Source of the DNA: Spirochaetia bacterium
Lineage (GTDB): Bacteria; Spirochaetota; Spirochaetia; Treponematales; Breznakiellaceae
Assembly (NCBI GenBank): GCA_025997595.1
Contig: BNUU01000022.1
Span: forward strand, 1 to 30,519
DNA: 30,519 nucleotides
Reading direction: 5' to 3'
Part shown: positions 1 through 6,412 of the stretch, piece after piece
Numbering within the stretch: the first letter of the stretch is position 1
Layout: every line of letters starts with the position of its first letter
Made by a program: the position numbers and the translations under genes
The notes under the pieces: model-generated
Seen by the model: the letters and a program-made list of their open reading frames with translations, nothing else
Database searches by the model: none
What the model was told of the DNA's origin: nothing

Positions 1-1137
1 CGGATTTTTTTCAAGAGCAAGGTTCGGGAATATATCATCATTGACGCGCCGGGGCACATCGAATTTTTGCGGAACATGTTAAGCGGCGCTTCCCGCGCGG
101 TGGCCGCAGTATTGGTAATCGACGCCATTGAAGGGGTGGCGGAGAATTCAAAACGCCACGGTCTGCTGCTTTCCCTGCTGGGAATTTCCCAGGTACTGGT
201 GGCGGTAAATAAACTTGACGGGGTGAATTACGATCGTCAGGTTTTTGAGGATATCAAAACTGAATATTCGGCCTATCTTGAAACCTTGAAGGTAAAGCCT
301 ATCGCCTTTGTGCCGGTGAGCGCCCGTGAAGGAAAAAACATCACCGAGCTTGCGCCGGAAATGCCCTGGTATACGGGAAAAACGGCGCTGGAAATTCTCG
401 ACAGTTTTCATAACCTCCCCTCCAACGAAGATTCATTTTTCGCCATGCCCGTGCAGGATGTGTACCGTTTCAGCAACGATGGCGACGACCGCCGTATCTA
501 TGCCGGTACCATCGTAAGCGGCGAAATTTCCACGGGGGACGCCGTCACCTTCCTTCCTTCCCGCAAAGAGGCACACATAAAAAATGTTGAGGTCTGGAGC
601 GCCCCCGCAAAAAGCAGGGCGGTCACCGGCGAAGCATCGGGCTTTACCCTTGAAGAGGAGATCTACGTAAAGCGCGGTGAGGTGATGATCAAATCATCGG
701 AAGACGCCCCTGTGGATGTTACCGACAAGATCCGGGCCAATGTGATCTGGCTGGGCGCGCGGCCCCTGAGTTTTAACAAAACCTATCTTCTAAAATTGGG
801 AAGCGTCCGGGTGGATGTGCGGCTGGAAAACATAGAAAGCTTTTTGGGTGAAGGGGACCAGCAGTACAACGAACTGCGCCGCCACGACTGCGGCAGTGTG
901 GTGTTAAGCTTGGCCCACCCGATTGCGGTTTCTACTTTTTACGATAACGCGTCTCTGGGCCGCTTCGTCATCGTGGACGGATACAATGCCGCCGGCGGCG
1001 GCATTGTGCTGGAAAACCTGGGCATCAAAAATGCCTGGGAAAGCCTGGGCAGCTTTGAAGGACTTCCCGGCAAGGGCGATTTTGAGGAAGAACTGTTCGC
1101 GCTGTTACGGAAACATTTTCCGCACCGGTTTAATTAG
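1..1137 (+). CDS. cysN: Sulfate adenylyltransferase subunit 1 (CysN), 5' end cut by window edge
   Basis: GTPase subunit of ATP sulfurylase: with CysD it converts sulfate and ATP to adenosine 5'-phosphosulfate, the entry step of sulfate assimilation in the cytoplasm. The frame is open from the first base, so the P-loop and start lie to the left. About 380 residues remain. Visible GTPase motifs are the G3 box DAPGH, the G4 box NKLD and the G5 box SARE, followed by the CysN-typical MPWYTGKTALE stretch and two EF-Tu-like beta-barrel domains. There is no C-terminal APS kinase (CysC) fusion, since the protein ends shortly after the second barrel. It converges with the ThiF gene, and the stop codons overlap by 8 bp. 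The family call is firm; EF-Tu-like paralogues are ruled out by the CysN-type barrel sequence. Confidence 0.93.
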   Translation, partial: RIFFKSKVREYIIIDAPGHIEFLRNMLSGASRAVAAVLVIDAIEGVAENSKRHGLLLSLLGISQVLVAVNKLDGVNYDRQVFEDIKTEYSAYLETLKVKPIAFVPVSAREGKNITELAPEMPWYTGKTALEILDSFHNLPSNEDSFFAMPVQDVYRFSNDGDDRRIYAGTIVSGEISTGDAVTFLPSRKEAHIKNVEVWSAPAKSRAVTGEASGFTLEEEIYVKRGEVMIKSSEDAPVDVTDKIRANVIWLGARPLSFNKTYLLKLGSVRVDVRLENIESFLGEGDQQYNELRRHDCGSVVLSLAHPIAVSTFYDNASLGRFVIVDGYNAAGGGIVLENLGIKNAWESLGSFEGLPGKGDFEEELFALLRKHFPHRFN

Positions 1138-1966
1138 TAACCCTATTGTTCCGATACTCATGCAGATCGCACACCGCCTGCTCGTAATCGATCAGGGTAG
1201 TAATGCTGGGCTTGTCCCCGCAGACCTGGCAGTCGTGGTTGGGGGCCAGCTTGATCTTGCGGAATTCCATAGTCAGGGCGTTGTAGGTTAACAGATAACC
1301 GTTGAGGAGGCCGTCCATGCCCATGAGGTACTTCAGGGCCTCGGTGGCTTGCAGGGTACCGATCACCCCGCCCATGACGCCGAGGACTCCGGCCTGGCGG
1401 CAGGTGGGGACCGCGTCGGGGGGCGGGGGGCTGCGGAACACGCAGCGGTAACAGGGGCCCTTGCCGGGGATGTAGGTCATAAGCTGGCCCTGGAAGCGGA
1501 TGATCCCCGCGTGGGAAAAGGGCTTGCCCAGCATGACGCAGGCGTCGTTAATCAAAAATTTAATCGGAAAATTGTCGGTGCCGTCGATGATAAAATCGTA
1601 GTCCCGGTCTTTGATGATATCGGTAATGTTGGTAGAGTTGATCCATTCGTGGTAGGTCACCACTTCCACATCGGGGTTCATGGCGTTCATGGTTTCTTTT
1701 GCGGACTGAACCTTGGGTTTGCCCACATCAGAAGTACTGTGGATGATCTGCCGCTGAAGGTTGGAGAGGTCCACTACATCGGCATCGGCAATGCCAATGG
1801 TCCCGACTCCGGCCGCCGCCAGGTACATCGCCGCAGGAGCCCCCAGGCCCCCGGCGCCGACGATGAGCACCTTTCCGCCCATGAGTTTTTTCTGGCCTTT
1901 AACGCCCACTTCTTTTAAAATGATATGCCGGGAATAGCGTTCAAGTTGTTCGTCGGTGAATGCCAT
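1130..1966 (-). CDS. ThiF/MoeB/HesA-family E1-like adenylyltransferase
   Basis: E1-like enzyme (278 aa) that in this family adenylates the C-terminal Gly of a ubiquitin-like sulfur carrier (ThiS, MoaD or similar) so that sulfur can be loaded. The nucleotide-binding loop VGAGGLGAP is at residues 36-44, the conserved Arg in LQRQI at 72, and the Mg/ATP Asp in IIDGTDNF at 131. CxxC zinc pairs are at 172/175 and 246/249, and a candidate catalytic Cys in PTCRQAGVLG is at 189. The gene is last in a three-gene operon: its ATG overlaps the TusA stop by one base (TAATG). Coupling to TusA and sulfite reductase suggests a role in sulfur transfer for cysteine, homocysteine or a cofactor rather than thiamine alone. 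No carrier or JAMM protease is encoded in view. Assigning it as ThiF, MoeB or HesA is not possible from sequence alone. Confidence 0.88.
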   Translation of the reverse strand: MAFTDEQLERYSRHIILKEVGVKGQKKLMGGKVLIVGAGGLGAPAAMYLAAAGVGTIGIADADVVDLSNLQRQIIHSTSDVGKPKVQSAKETMNAMNPDVEVVTYHEWINSTNITDIIKDRDYDFIIDGTDNFPIKFLINDACVMLGKPFSHAGIIRFQGQLMTYIPGKGPCYRCVFRSPPPPDAVPTCRQAGVLGVMGGVIGTLQATEALKYLMGMDGLLNGYLLTYNALTMEFRKIKLAPNHDCQVCGDKPSITTLIDYEQAVCDLHEYRNNRVTN

Positions 1967-2226
1967 TATTCCAGCCCGCCCTTGACCACGGTCAGCAGAA
2001 ATGTTCCGTCATCGGACTGGGTAACGTTAGTTACCTTGTGGCCCTCGTCTTTAAGGCTCCGGGGCACGTTCTGGATCGGCTCGCCGTTGTTGAGCCTGAC
2101 TTCCAGCACCTGGCCGTCATCCAGTTCTTCCAGAGCGACCTTGGTTTTTACAAAAGTAACGGGGCACACCACGTTGGTGATATCTACCCGTGCGTCAATG
2201 TGCAGCGGGTTTGCTGAATCGCTCAC
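1966..2226 (-). CDS. TusA/SirA-family sulfur-carrier protein
   Basis: Small protein (86 aa) of the TusA fold, which carries persulfide sulfur on a conserved Cys and passes it on to acceptor enzymes. The hallmark Cys-Pro dipeptide is at residues 21-22 (ITNVVCPVTFVKTK), at the start of the first helix, and the length is normal for the family. The C-terminus reads VVKGGLE, close to the KGG end usual for TusA. The start is a GTG overlapping the sulfite reductase stop (GTGA), so translation is coupled. Its place between a sulfite reductase and an E1-like enzyme suggests it receives sulfide or persulfide sulfur from the first or works with the second. That partnership is inferred from gene order only. 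Confidence 0.85.
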   Translation of the reverse strand: MSDSANPLHIDARVDITNVVCPVTFVKTKVALEELDDGQVLEVRLNNGEPIQNVPRSLKDEGHKVTNVTQSDDGTFLLTVVKGGLE

Positions 2227-3089
2227 GCTAAGGCCTCCTCTAACTCTTTTTTAAGAACATCCGCCCCGACCCGGTTGATGGTTTTGCCCAGCCGTTCCCC
2301 GGCGGTCGCGTGGGTCTCGTAAAATTTGATCACCGCGTCGGCGGCTTCAAAAACCTGGTCCTTTTCAAAAATGATGGGCAGGAGCCGGAGCCCCTCTTTA
2401 ATATCGTTGCCAAACATGCCGCCGAAGGAGAGGACGTAACCGTTTTTCCCGGTCCAGGCATTGGTGGGGCAGCTTTTGACGCATTTGCCGCAGTAGACGC
2501 AGCCTTCCTGTTTAAACGAAAGATTCTGCTTTTCCTTATCAACCTTGACAACATTGACGGGGCAGACCGCCTCGCATACTCCGCACCAGGTACAGGCCGC
2601 TTTCTGCCATTCGGGGAACAGGCTCCCCTTGATGCCCAGGTCGTTTTCTTCGGCCTTGAGGCAGTTGTTCTTGCAGCCCGTGATCCCAATCTTGAACTTG
2701 TGGGGCAGTTCCCGGCCAAAGTAACGCCCGTCCAATTCATCCGCCAGCTTGCTGGTTTCAATGTTTCCGCTGGGGCAGATATCAGACCCCTGGCAGGCGG
2801 TTACGGTCCGCACCCGGGGACCGCAGACCCCGATTTTTACCCCCGCGTCGGCCAGTTCCTTTTTTACCGTCTCAATGTCCTCAAGGCGGATAAAGGGGAC
2901 TTCAACACCCTGCCGGGAGGTCAGGTGGATATAGCCCTTGCCGTATTTTTTGGCCACATCGCTGATCTTTTGGAGATGATCGGAGCGAACCTGGCCGCCG
3001 ACGACCTTAAGGCGCATGGAAAAGGTATCTTTTTGTTTTTGCCGCATGAACCCGCCCTTTTTCAGGGCGGCATAATCAACAACTGGCAT
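2223..3089 (-). CDS. Siroheme sulfite reductase with ferredoxin domain (AsrC/Fsr-like)
   Basis: Single-subunit reductase (288 aa) expected to reduce sulfite to sulfide using ferredoxin-type electrons. An N-terminal ferredoxin-like half-domain (about 20-85) is followed by the siroheme/4Fe-4S ligand pattern: Cys99 and Cys105 (CQGSDIC), then Cys139 and Cys143 (GCKNNC). A bacterial two-[4Fe-4S] ferredoxin module is inserted next, with Cys166/169/172/176 and Cys197/200/203/207. This order is typical of small anaerobic sulfite reductases (AsrC and Fsr C-half type), not of CysI, which is about twice as long. A GGAGG Shine-Dalgarno lies five bases before the ATG. It is the first gene of the operon SiR-TusA-ThiF. 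A nitrite reductase role is possible for the fold, but the sulfur-gene neighbours favour sulfite. Confidence 0.87.
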   Translation of the reverse strand: MPVVDYAALKKGGFMRQKQKDTFSMRLKVVGGQVRSDHLQKISDVAKKYGKGYIHLTSRQGVEVPFIRLEDIETVKKELADAGVKIGVCGPRVRTVTACQGSDICPSGNIETSKLADELDGRYFGRELPHKFKIGITGCKNNCLKAEENDLGIKGSLFPEWQKAACTWCGVCEAVCPVNVVKVDKEKQNLSFKQEGCVYCGKCVKSCPTNAWTGKNGYVLSFGGMFGNDIKEGLRLLPIIFEKDQVFEAADAVIKFYETHATAGERLGKTINRVGADVLKKELEEALA

Positions 3090-3105
3090 GGGAACCTCCG
3101 GGAAA

Positions 3106-3130
3106 ATCGGACAGCCTTGGCTGCCCGGAT
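3106..3130 (-). promoter_or_regulatory. Imperfect inverted repeat in the sulfite-reductase leader
   Basis: The leader between the putative promoter and the ATG contains an inverted repeat, ATC(c)GG(g)CAGCC-AA-GGCTGTCCGAT on the minus strand, with one bulge and one mismatch. Its two-base centre suits a DNA operator better than an RNA hairpin. The regulator is unknown. I do not see a T-box or SAM riboswitch here. Confidence 0.3.
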
Positions 3131-3146
3131 GTTTCAGATAGTAAAA

Positions 3147-3175
3147 ACTTAAGCTTTCTAAGGTTTATCTGTCAA
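3147..3175 (-). promoter_or_regulatory. Probable sigma-70 promoter of the SiR-TusA-ThiF operon
   Basis: A perfect -35 box TTGACA is followed after exactly 17 bases by TTAAGT as a weak -10. Transcription would start about 50 bases before the ATG and include the inverted repeat. The -35 is convincing; the -10 matches only three of six consensus bases. Confidence 0.5.
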
Positions 3176-3200
3176 GATGTCCGGTTACCTAACCTCTGCG

Positions 3201-3333
3201 GAGGCGGGTATTGCCCGCCTCATACTTCGTATATTGAACGCGCTATCGGCATACGGCTCCGCCTATACCGCAAGGAATGATTTACACGGCGTTCTCATAC
3301 TTCGTATATCGAACGCGCAATCGGCATACGCCG
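3201..3333. repeat. Duplicated nadE 3' tail plus hairpin
   Basis: The last 39 bases or so of nadE, including its stop codon, occur a second time 75 bases further downstream with three mismatches (3219-3257 versus 3294-3332). Both copies read MPIARSIYEV-stop on the minus strand. The outer copy ends in an 8-bp perfect hairpin, GAGGCGGG-TATTG-CCCGCCTC (3201-3221). An imperfect inverted repeat, CGGCATACGGC-TCC-GCCTATACCG, lies between the copies. There is no T-tract, so it is not an ordinary terminator. It looks like a partly tandem, probably dispersed, repeat family that has captured or been captured by the gene end. Confidence 0.7.
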
Positions 3334-5046
3334 CCCCATCCCAAAGGCCCGGGGCGAAACCTTGAGCACCGGCGGGGCCTGGCGGCGCTTGAACTCCGAG
3401 CGGGCCACGGTTCTGATGATCCGGGCGGCCAGTTCCGCATCCCAGCCGCGCCCGGCGATCTCGTCCTTCGATAAATTATTGAACAGGTAGAGCTTGAGAA
3501 TTTCGTCCAGCACTTCGTAGGGGGGCAGGCTGTCCTGATCTTTTTGATCCGGCCGCAGTTCCGCCGAGGGGGGCTTTTCAATGATCGCCGGGGGGATGAT
3601 CGGCTTGCCCCCTGCGGCGATGTGCCGTTCGTTGATCCGGCGGCAGAGGGCGAAGACTTCGGTCTTGAAGAGGTCGCCGATGGCCCCCAATGCGCCGTTC
3701 ATGTCGCCGTAAAGGGTGCAGTAGCCCATGGCGAGCTCGCTCTTGTTGCCGGTGGTCAGCAGCATGGAGTCGAATTTGTTGGAAAAGGCCATGAGCAGGG
3801 TGCCCCGGATACGGGCCTGGAGGTTTTCCTCGGCAATGTCGAAGGGCCGCCTCTCAAAGACCCCTTCCAGGGTGGAAAGGAAGCTGGTAAACACCGGCTC
3901 GATGGGCAGGGCCTCGTAACGGCAGCCCAAATTTTCCGCCAGTTCCCGGGCATCGTCCTTTGAGCCCTGGGAAGAAAACCGGGAGGGCATGCTGAAGCAG
4001 ACGATTTTATCCGCCCCGATGGCCTTTACCCCCAGGTACGCCACCAGCGCGGAGTCGATGCCGCCGGAAAGCCCCAGGTGGGCCCGCTTAAAACCGCACT
4101 TGGCCATGTAGTCCCGGATGCCCATGATGAGGCCCTCTTCCAGAATGTCCAGCTCGTAGCGGGTTAGGCCTACCTTGAAGGGATCCGTCTCGTTGTCACC
4201 GGCGGCAGCAGCCGTGGCGGCTTTGACTGCCCCGGTTCCGGCGGCGGCCCCGGAATCCCAAACGACCAGATCTTCCTCAAAGGCTTTTGCGGAAAGCCGC
4301 ACCGGGTAATCTTTTAAGGCCGCCGATTTTGCGGCTTCCGCAGTGGGGGCCACCACGAAAGAGCGGCCGTCGAAGAGGATCGAATCGTTGGCGCCCACGG
4401 CGTTGATGTATACCAGGGGGACATTGCCCCGGAGGGCTATCCGCTCCGCAAGGGCCCGGCGGACCTTGAGCTTTCCCGCCACATAAGGCGATGCCGAGGG
4501 CACGCAGAGCAGGCTGATGCCTGCGTCCAGAAGTTCCCGCACCGGGTCCCGGTCATAACTGGTGCCGGGGATGTCGGTTTCCCGCCACACGTCTTCGCAG
4601 ATGGCGATACCGATGCGCTCGCCCTTGTACTCAAAGGCGGACCATTCCCGGCCGGGCTCGAAGTTGCGGGCCTCGTCAAAAACATCGTAGGTGGGGAGCA
4701 GGGTTTTGATCTGCTCAAAGACCAGCTTGCCGTTCAGCAGAATGCCGTATTCGTTCACCAGGGATTTGCCCCGGGACCAAGGGTTCCGGTTCACAAAGCC
4801 CACGCCCACCGCCACGTCCCGGGGCAGCTCCCGCTGGAGGATATGGACCGTGCGGATGTTCAACTCCACAAAGCGGTCCTGATCCAGCAGATCCATGGGG
4901 GGATAGCCGCAGACCGCCAGTTCCGGGAAAAGCACCAGCTCCGCGGCCTGCTCCTGCACCGCCCGGCGGGTAAAATCAAGGATCTTCCGCTGGTTCCCGG
5001 TAAAGTCCCCGATAGTTGAATTGATCTGAGCTATGGCTATACGCAT
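3295..5046 (-). CDS. nadE: Glutamine-dependent NAD(+) synthetase
   Basis: Converts deamido-NAD to NAD with ATP, using ammonia channelled from glutamine (EC 6.3.5.1), in the last step of NAD synthesis. I start at the internal ATG giving MRIAIAQINSTIGDF (583 aa), the conserved beginning of the nitrilase domain; the 19 codons upstream have no family match and lie in a hairpin. Nitrilase triad: Glu42 (FPELAVCGY), Lys114 (FEQIKTLLP) and Cys150 (IAICEDVW). The synthetase P-loop SGGIDS is at 327-332, and the substrate loop KPPSAELRPDQKDQDSLPPY is present. An Ala/Gly-rich linker of about 25 residues joins the domains. No strong Shine-Dalgarno is visible. The last ten codons and the stop lie in a duplicated repeat, so the native C-terminus may have been altered. 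Confidence 0.93.
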   Translation of the reverse strand: MRIAIAQINSTIGDFTGNQRKILDFTRRAVQEQAAELVLFPELAVCGYPPMDLLDQDRFVELNIRTVHILQRELPRDVAVGVGFVNRNPWSRGKSLVNEYGILLNGKLVFEQIKTLLPTYDVFDEARNFEPGREWSAFEYKGERIGIAICEDVWRETDIPGTSYDRDPVRELLDAGISLLCVPSASPYVAGKLKVRRALAERIALRGNVPLVYINAVGANDSILFDGRSFVVAPTAEAAKSAALKDYPVRLSAKAFEEDLVVWDSGAAAGTGAVKAATAAAAGDNETDPFKVGLTRYELDILEEGLIMGIRDYMAKCGFKRAHLGLSGGIDSALVAYLGVKAIGADKIVCFSMPSRFSSQGSKDDARELAENLGCRYEALPIEPVFTSFLSTLEGVFERRPFDIAEENLQARIRGTLLMAFSNKFDSMLLTTGNKSELAMGYCTLYGDMNGALGAIGDLFKTEVFALCRRINERHIAAGGKPIIPPAIIEKPPSAELRPDQKDQDSLPPYEVLDEILKLYLFNNLSKDEIAGRGWDAELAARIIRTVARSEFKRRQAPPVLKVSPRAFGMGRRMPIARSIYEV

Positions 5047-5090
5047 GTAGACAAAATAACATAAAACGAAAAAACGGTAAACGCTGCGAA

Positions 5091-5118
5091 CCCCGCGCCT
5101 CATTGGAAGGCGCAGGGG
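5091..5118 (-). terminator. GC-rich hairpin after the rubredoxin-PTPS gene
   Basis: Stem CCCCtGCGCCT / AGGCGCgGGG (ten pairs including one T-G wobble) with a seven-base loop lies directly downstream of the gene on the minus strand. The nearest T-run is about 20 bases further on, so it may be a weak or Rho-assisted terminator. It may instead be only a spacer before nadE. Confidence 0.35.
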
Positions 5119-5123
5119 CGGCG

Positions 5124-5732
5124 TTATTCGAAACGTAATGAAGCGGCATTGTCACCGGATGTAAAGGTCATCGTCTTGATATTGAGTGTATCCTTCAACA
5201 GAGAATGGAAAACCTCAATCAAGTTCTCCACGGTTGCAACCTTCTTGACAACCACCAGACGGCATTTTGGATAGGCCTTCGCAAGGGGCGTATCAAAAAC
5301 GATGCCGGTACTGGTATTAAAGGGCGAGCCATCCCTGATTCCCTGGGCTTCATATACCTTGAGCAGCTCAGGCAGAATCGGATCTTCTTCCTGCAAAATA
5401 ATTGCATGGTCAAAGTTTACCAGGTATTCCCATGCATGGTTTTTGATGCTGTTGCAGGCCACCGCAAAACCATTTGTGGTATTTACGCCGCCCTCCACTT
5501 CGAGGGTCAATGTTCCCGTATGTCCGTGCAGATACTGGGCTTCCCCAATATACCCTAAAAACCGATGGGCATATTGGATGTTGAGCCTGGCAATCGATGT
5601 TAAGACCCTTTTTTCATCATCCGCAGTTTGTTCCCTGAATTGCGTTCCCGCAACATGGCATACCGGACAGTTGGCCGGAGCGCCGCCTCCCGTGTGAACA
5701 TACCCGCATTTCTTGCAAACCCATTTCTTCAT
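5124..5732 (-). CDS. Rubredoxin-like domain fused to a 6-pyruvoyl-tetrahydropterin synthase/QueD-like domain
   Basis: Two-domain protein (202 aa). Residues 1-30 form a rubredoxin/rubrerythrin-type knuckle (Cys6, Cys9, Cys22, Cys25) expected to bind Fe or Zn. Residues 45-202 are COG0720: Zn-ligand histidines His56 (YAHRF), His69 and His71 (LHGH), the Asp108-His109 pair (NFDH) and the substrate Glu169 (TVENL). The catalytic Cys of QueD/PTPS, four residues before HGH, is Ala65 here, with Glu64 next to it. The Glu of PTPS-III enzymes, three before HGH, is Gln66. The chemistry may therefore differ from queuosine or biopterin synthesis. A GGAGG Shine-Dalgarno sits six bases before the ATG. The upstream palindrome matches the one at the neighbouring Fur/PerR gene, suggesting metal or peroxide control. 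The fold call is firm; the substrate is unknown. Confidence 0.85.
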   Translation of the reverse strand: MKKWVCKKCGYVHTGGGAPANCPVCHVAGTQFREQTADDEKRVLTSIARLNIQYAHRFLGYIGEAQYLHGHTGTLTLEVEGGVNTTNGFAVACNSIKNHAWEYLVNFDHAIILQEEDPILPELLKVYEAQGIRDGSPFNTSTGIVFDTPLAKAYPKCRLVVVKKVATVENLIEVFHSLLKDTLNIKTMTFTSGDNAASLRFE

Positions 5733-5768
5733 ATTGTGCCTCCGCGCTTAAAGTCCGCCGACTTTTAT

Positions 5769-5795
5769 TTATTAATAATCAGAACGATTACTAAT
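5769..5795 (-). promoter_or_regulatory. Fur/PerR-like operator before the rubredoxin-PTPS gene
   Basis: Inverted repeat ATTAATAATC-AGAAC-GATTACTAAT (nine of ten pairs match), about 40-65 bases before the start codon. It contains the 11-mer TTATTAATAAT that also forms the palindrome at the fur promoter. AT-rich palindromes of this kind are typical Fur/PerR boxes. Binding by the adjacent regulator is an inference. Confidence 0.6.
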
Positions 5796-5802
5796 ATACT
5801 CT

Positions 5803-5826
5803 AAAAAAGGGGAACTACTTTTCCCC
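5803..5826 (-). terminator. Rho-independent terminator of the fur/perR gene
   Basis: On the minus strand, stem GGGGAA-AAGTAG-TTCCCC is followed immediately by TTTTTT. It lies between the fur stop and the rubredoxin-PTPS operator, so the two genes are separate transcription units. Confidence 0.75.
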
Positions 5827-5925
5827 CCGATTCAAATTTAAAGGGGGGAAGTCTCCCCCCTGGCTCCAGCCCCGCCTTGCAGGGCTTCCGCCACCCCCCT
5901 CAGCGGGGACACCCCGCAACGCCCC
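5821..5925. repeat. C/G-run repeat spanning the fur 3' end
   Basis: A run of nested inverted repeats (TTCCCCCC/GGGGGGAA; GGGGGGA/TCCCCCC; AGCCCC/GGGGCT-like blocks) covers the space after fur and its last seven or so codons (WGVAGCPR). The composition differs sharply from the neighbouring AT-rich promoter. It has the look of a dispersed intergenic repeat, but no second full copy is present in this window, so this remains unproven. Confidence 0.4.
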
Positions 5926-6319
5926 AATCTTTGCACCTGCTGCATACCCCTTCAAAGGTAATTGCGTGTGAATCAATGGTAAAGCCGCTTTTCTGCGCCG
6001 CTTCCGTATCAAATTCCGGACGATATGGCACGGGAATATCAAAAACCTTTCCGCATTGGGTGCAATGCAGATGGTGGTGGCGATCCCTCCGCCGGTCATA
6101 GTGCAGCAGTTCAGGGTCCGCCTTGATGGCGACAATTTCCCCTTCTTCTTCAAGAATTTGAAGATTCCGGTAGACCGTACCGAAACTCATGCGCTTTTTA
6201 TCGGAAACAAGGGCAAAAATCTCCCGCGCCGATAAATGGTTCCCATTACAAACAGCCTCTAAAACCAGATCCCGCTGGCTGGTTTTGCGCCGGATGATAT
6301 CCTGATTGGCACTATTCAT
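5900..6319 (-). CDS. Fur/PerR-family metal-dependent repressor
   Basis: Ferric-uptake/peroxide-type regulator (139 aa from the ATG at MNSANQDIIRR). Winged-helix part: TSQRDLVLEAV, LSAREIFALV, and the recognition helix MSFGTVYRNLQILEEEGEI. Regulatory metal site: HYDRRRDRHHHLHC. Structural zinc site: CTQC and CSRC. PerR is somewhat favoured over Fur by the CxxC/CxxC arrangement and the redox-type neighbours, but this is not decisive. The start is set by the promoter, whose predicted transcription start lies just upstream of this ATG; the ATG four codons earlier would give a leaderless message. The final residues are encoded in repeat-like DNA, so the C-terminus may be non-native. It probably represses itself, the rubredoxin-PTPS gene, or both. 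Confidence 0.88.
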   Translation of the reverse strand: MNSANQDIIRRKTSQRDLVLEAVCNGNHLSAREIFALVSDKKRMSFGTVYRNLQILEEEGEIVAIKADPELLHYDRRRDRHHHLHCTQCGKVFDIPVPYRPEFDTEAAQKSGFTIDSHAITFEGVCSRCKDWGVAGCPR

Positions 6320-6324
6320 ATTCG

Positions 6325-6345
6325 GTATCATTATTAATAATATAC
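6325..6345 (-). promoter_or_regulatory. Autoregulatory Fur/PerR-like palindrome
   Basis: Perfect 12-bp palindrome ATTATTAATAAT, flanked by GTAT...ATAC half-sites (one bulged base), overlapping the -10 box and predicted start point of the fur promoter. Its core TTATTAATAAT is identical to the one in the operator before the rubredoxin-PTPS gene. Confidence 0.62.
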
Positions 6346-6367
6346 ACCTACCCTGTTCTTTTGTCAA
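6339..6367 (-). promoter_or_regulatory. Sigma-70 promoter of the fur/perR gene
   Basis: TTGACA, 17 bases, TATATT: a near-consensus housekeeping promoter. The predicted transcription start falls about 12 bases before the chosen ATG and inside the palindromic operator. Confidence 0.75.
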
Positions 6368-6412
6368 GATTATTTTTAACTATTTTTAACTTTTGCGGGA
6401 CTTTCGCTTTTC

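Noticed and set aside
2310..3152. 280-codon plus-strand open frame antisense to the sulfite reductase.
   Set aside because: The minus-strand frame has every siroheme and ferredoxin ligand. The plus-strand product has no recognisable feature.
3221..3233. CATACTTCGTATA resembles one loxP arm (ATAACTTCGTATA).
   Set aside because: There is no inverted partner at the 8-bp spacing and no recombinase gene nearby. The sequence is explained as the last codons of nadE and its duplicate copy.
5047..5103. Upstream ATG for NadE (19 extra residues).
   Set aside because: The extra residues are not conserved-looking, and the ATG lies in the loop of a GC-rich hairpin. The nitrilase domain starts at the internal ATG.
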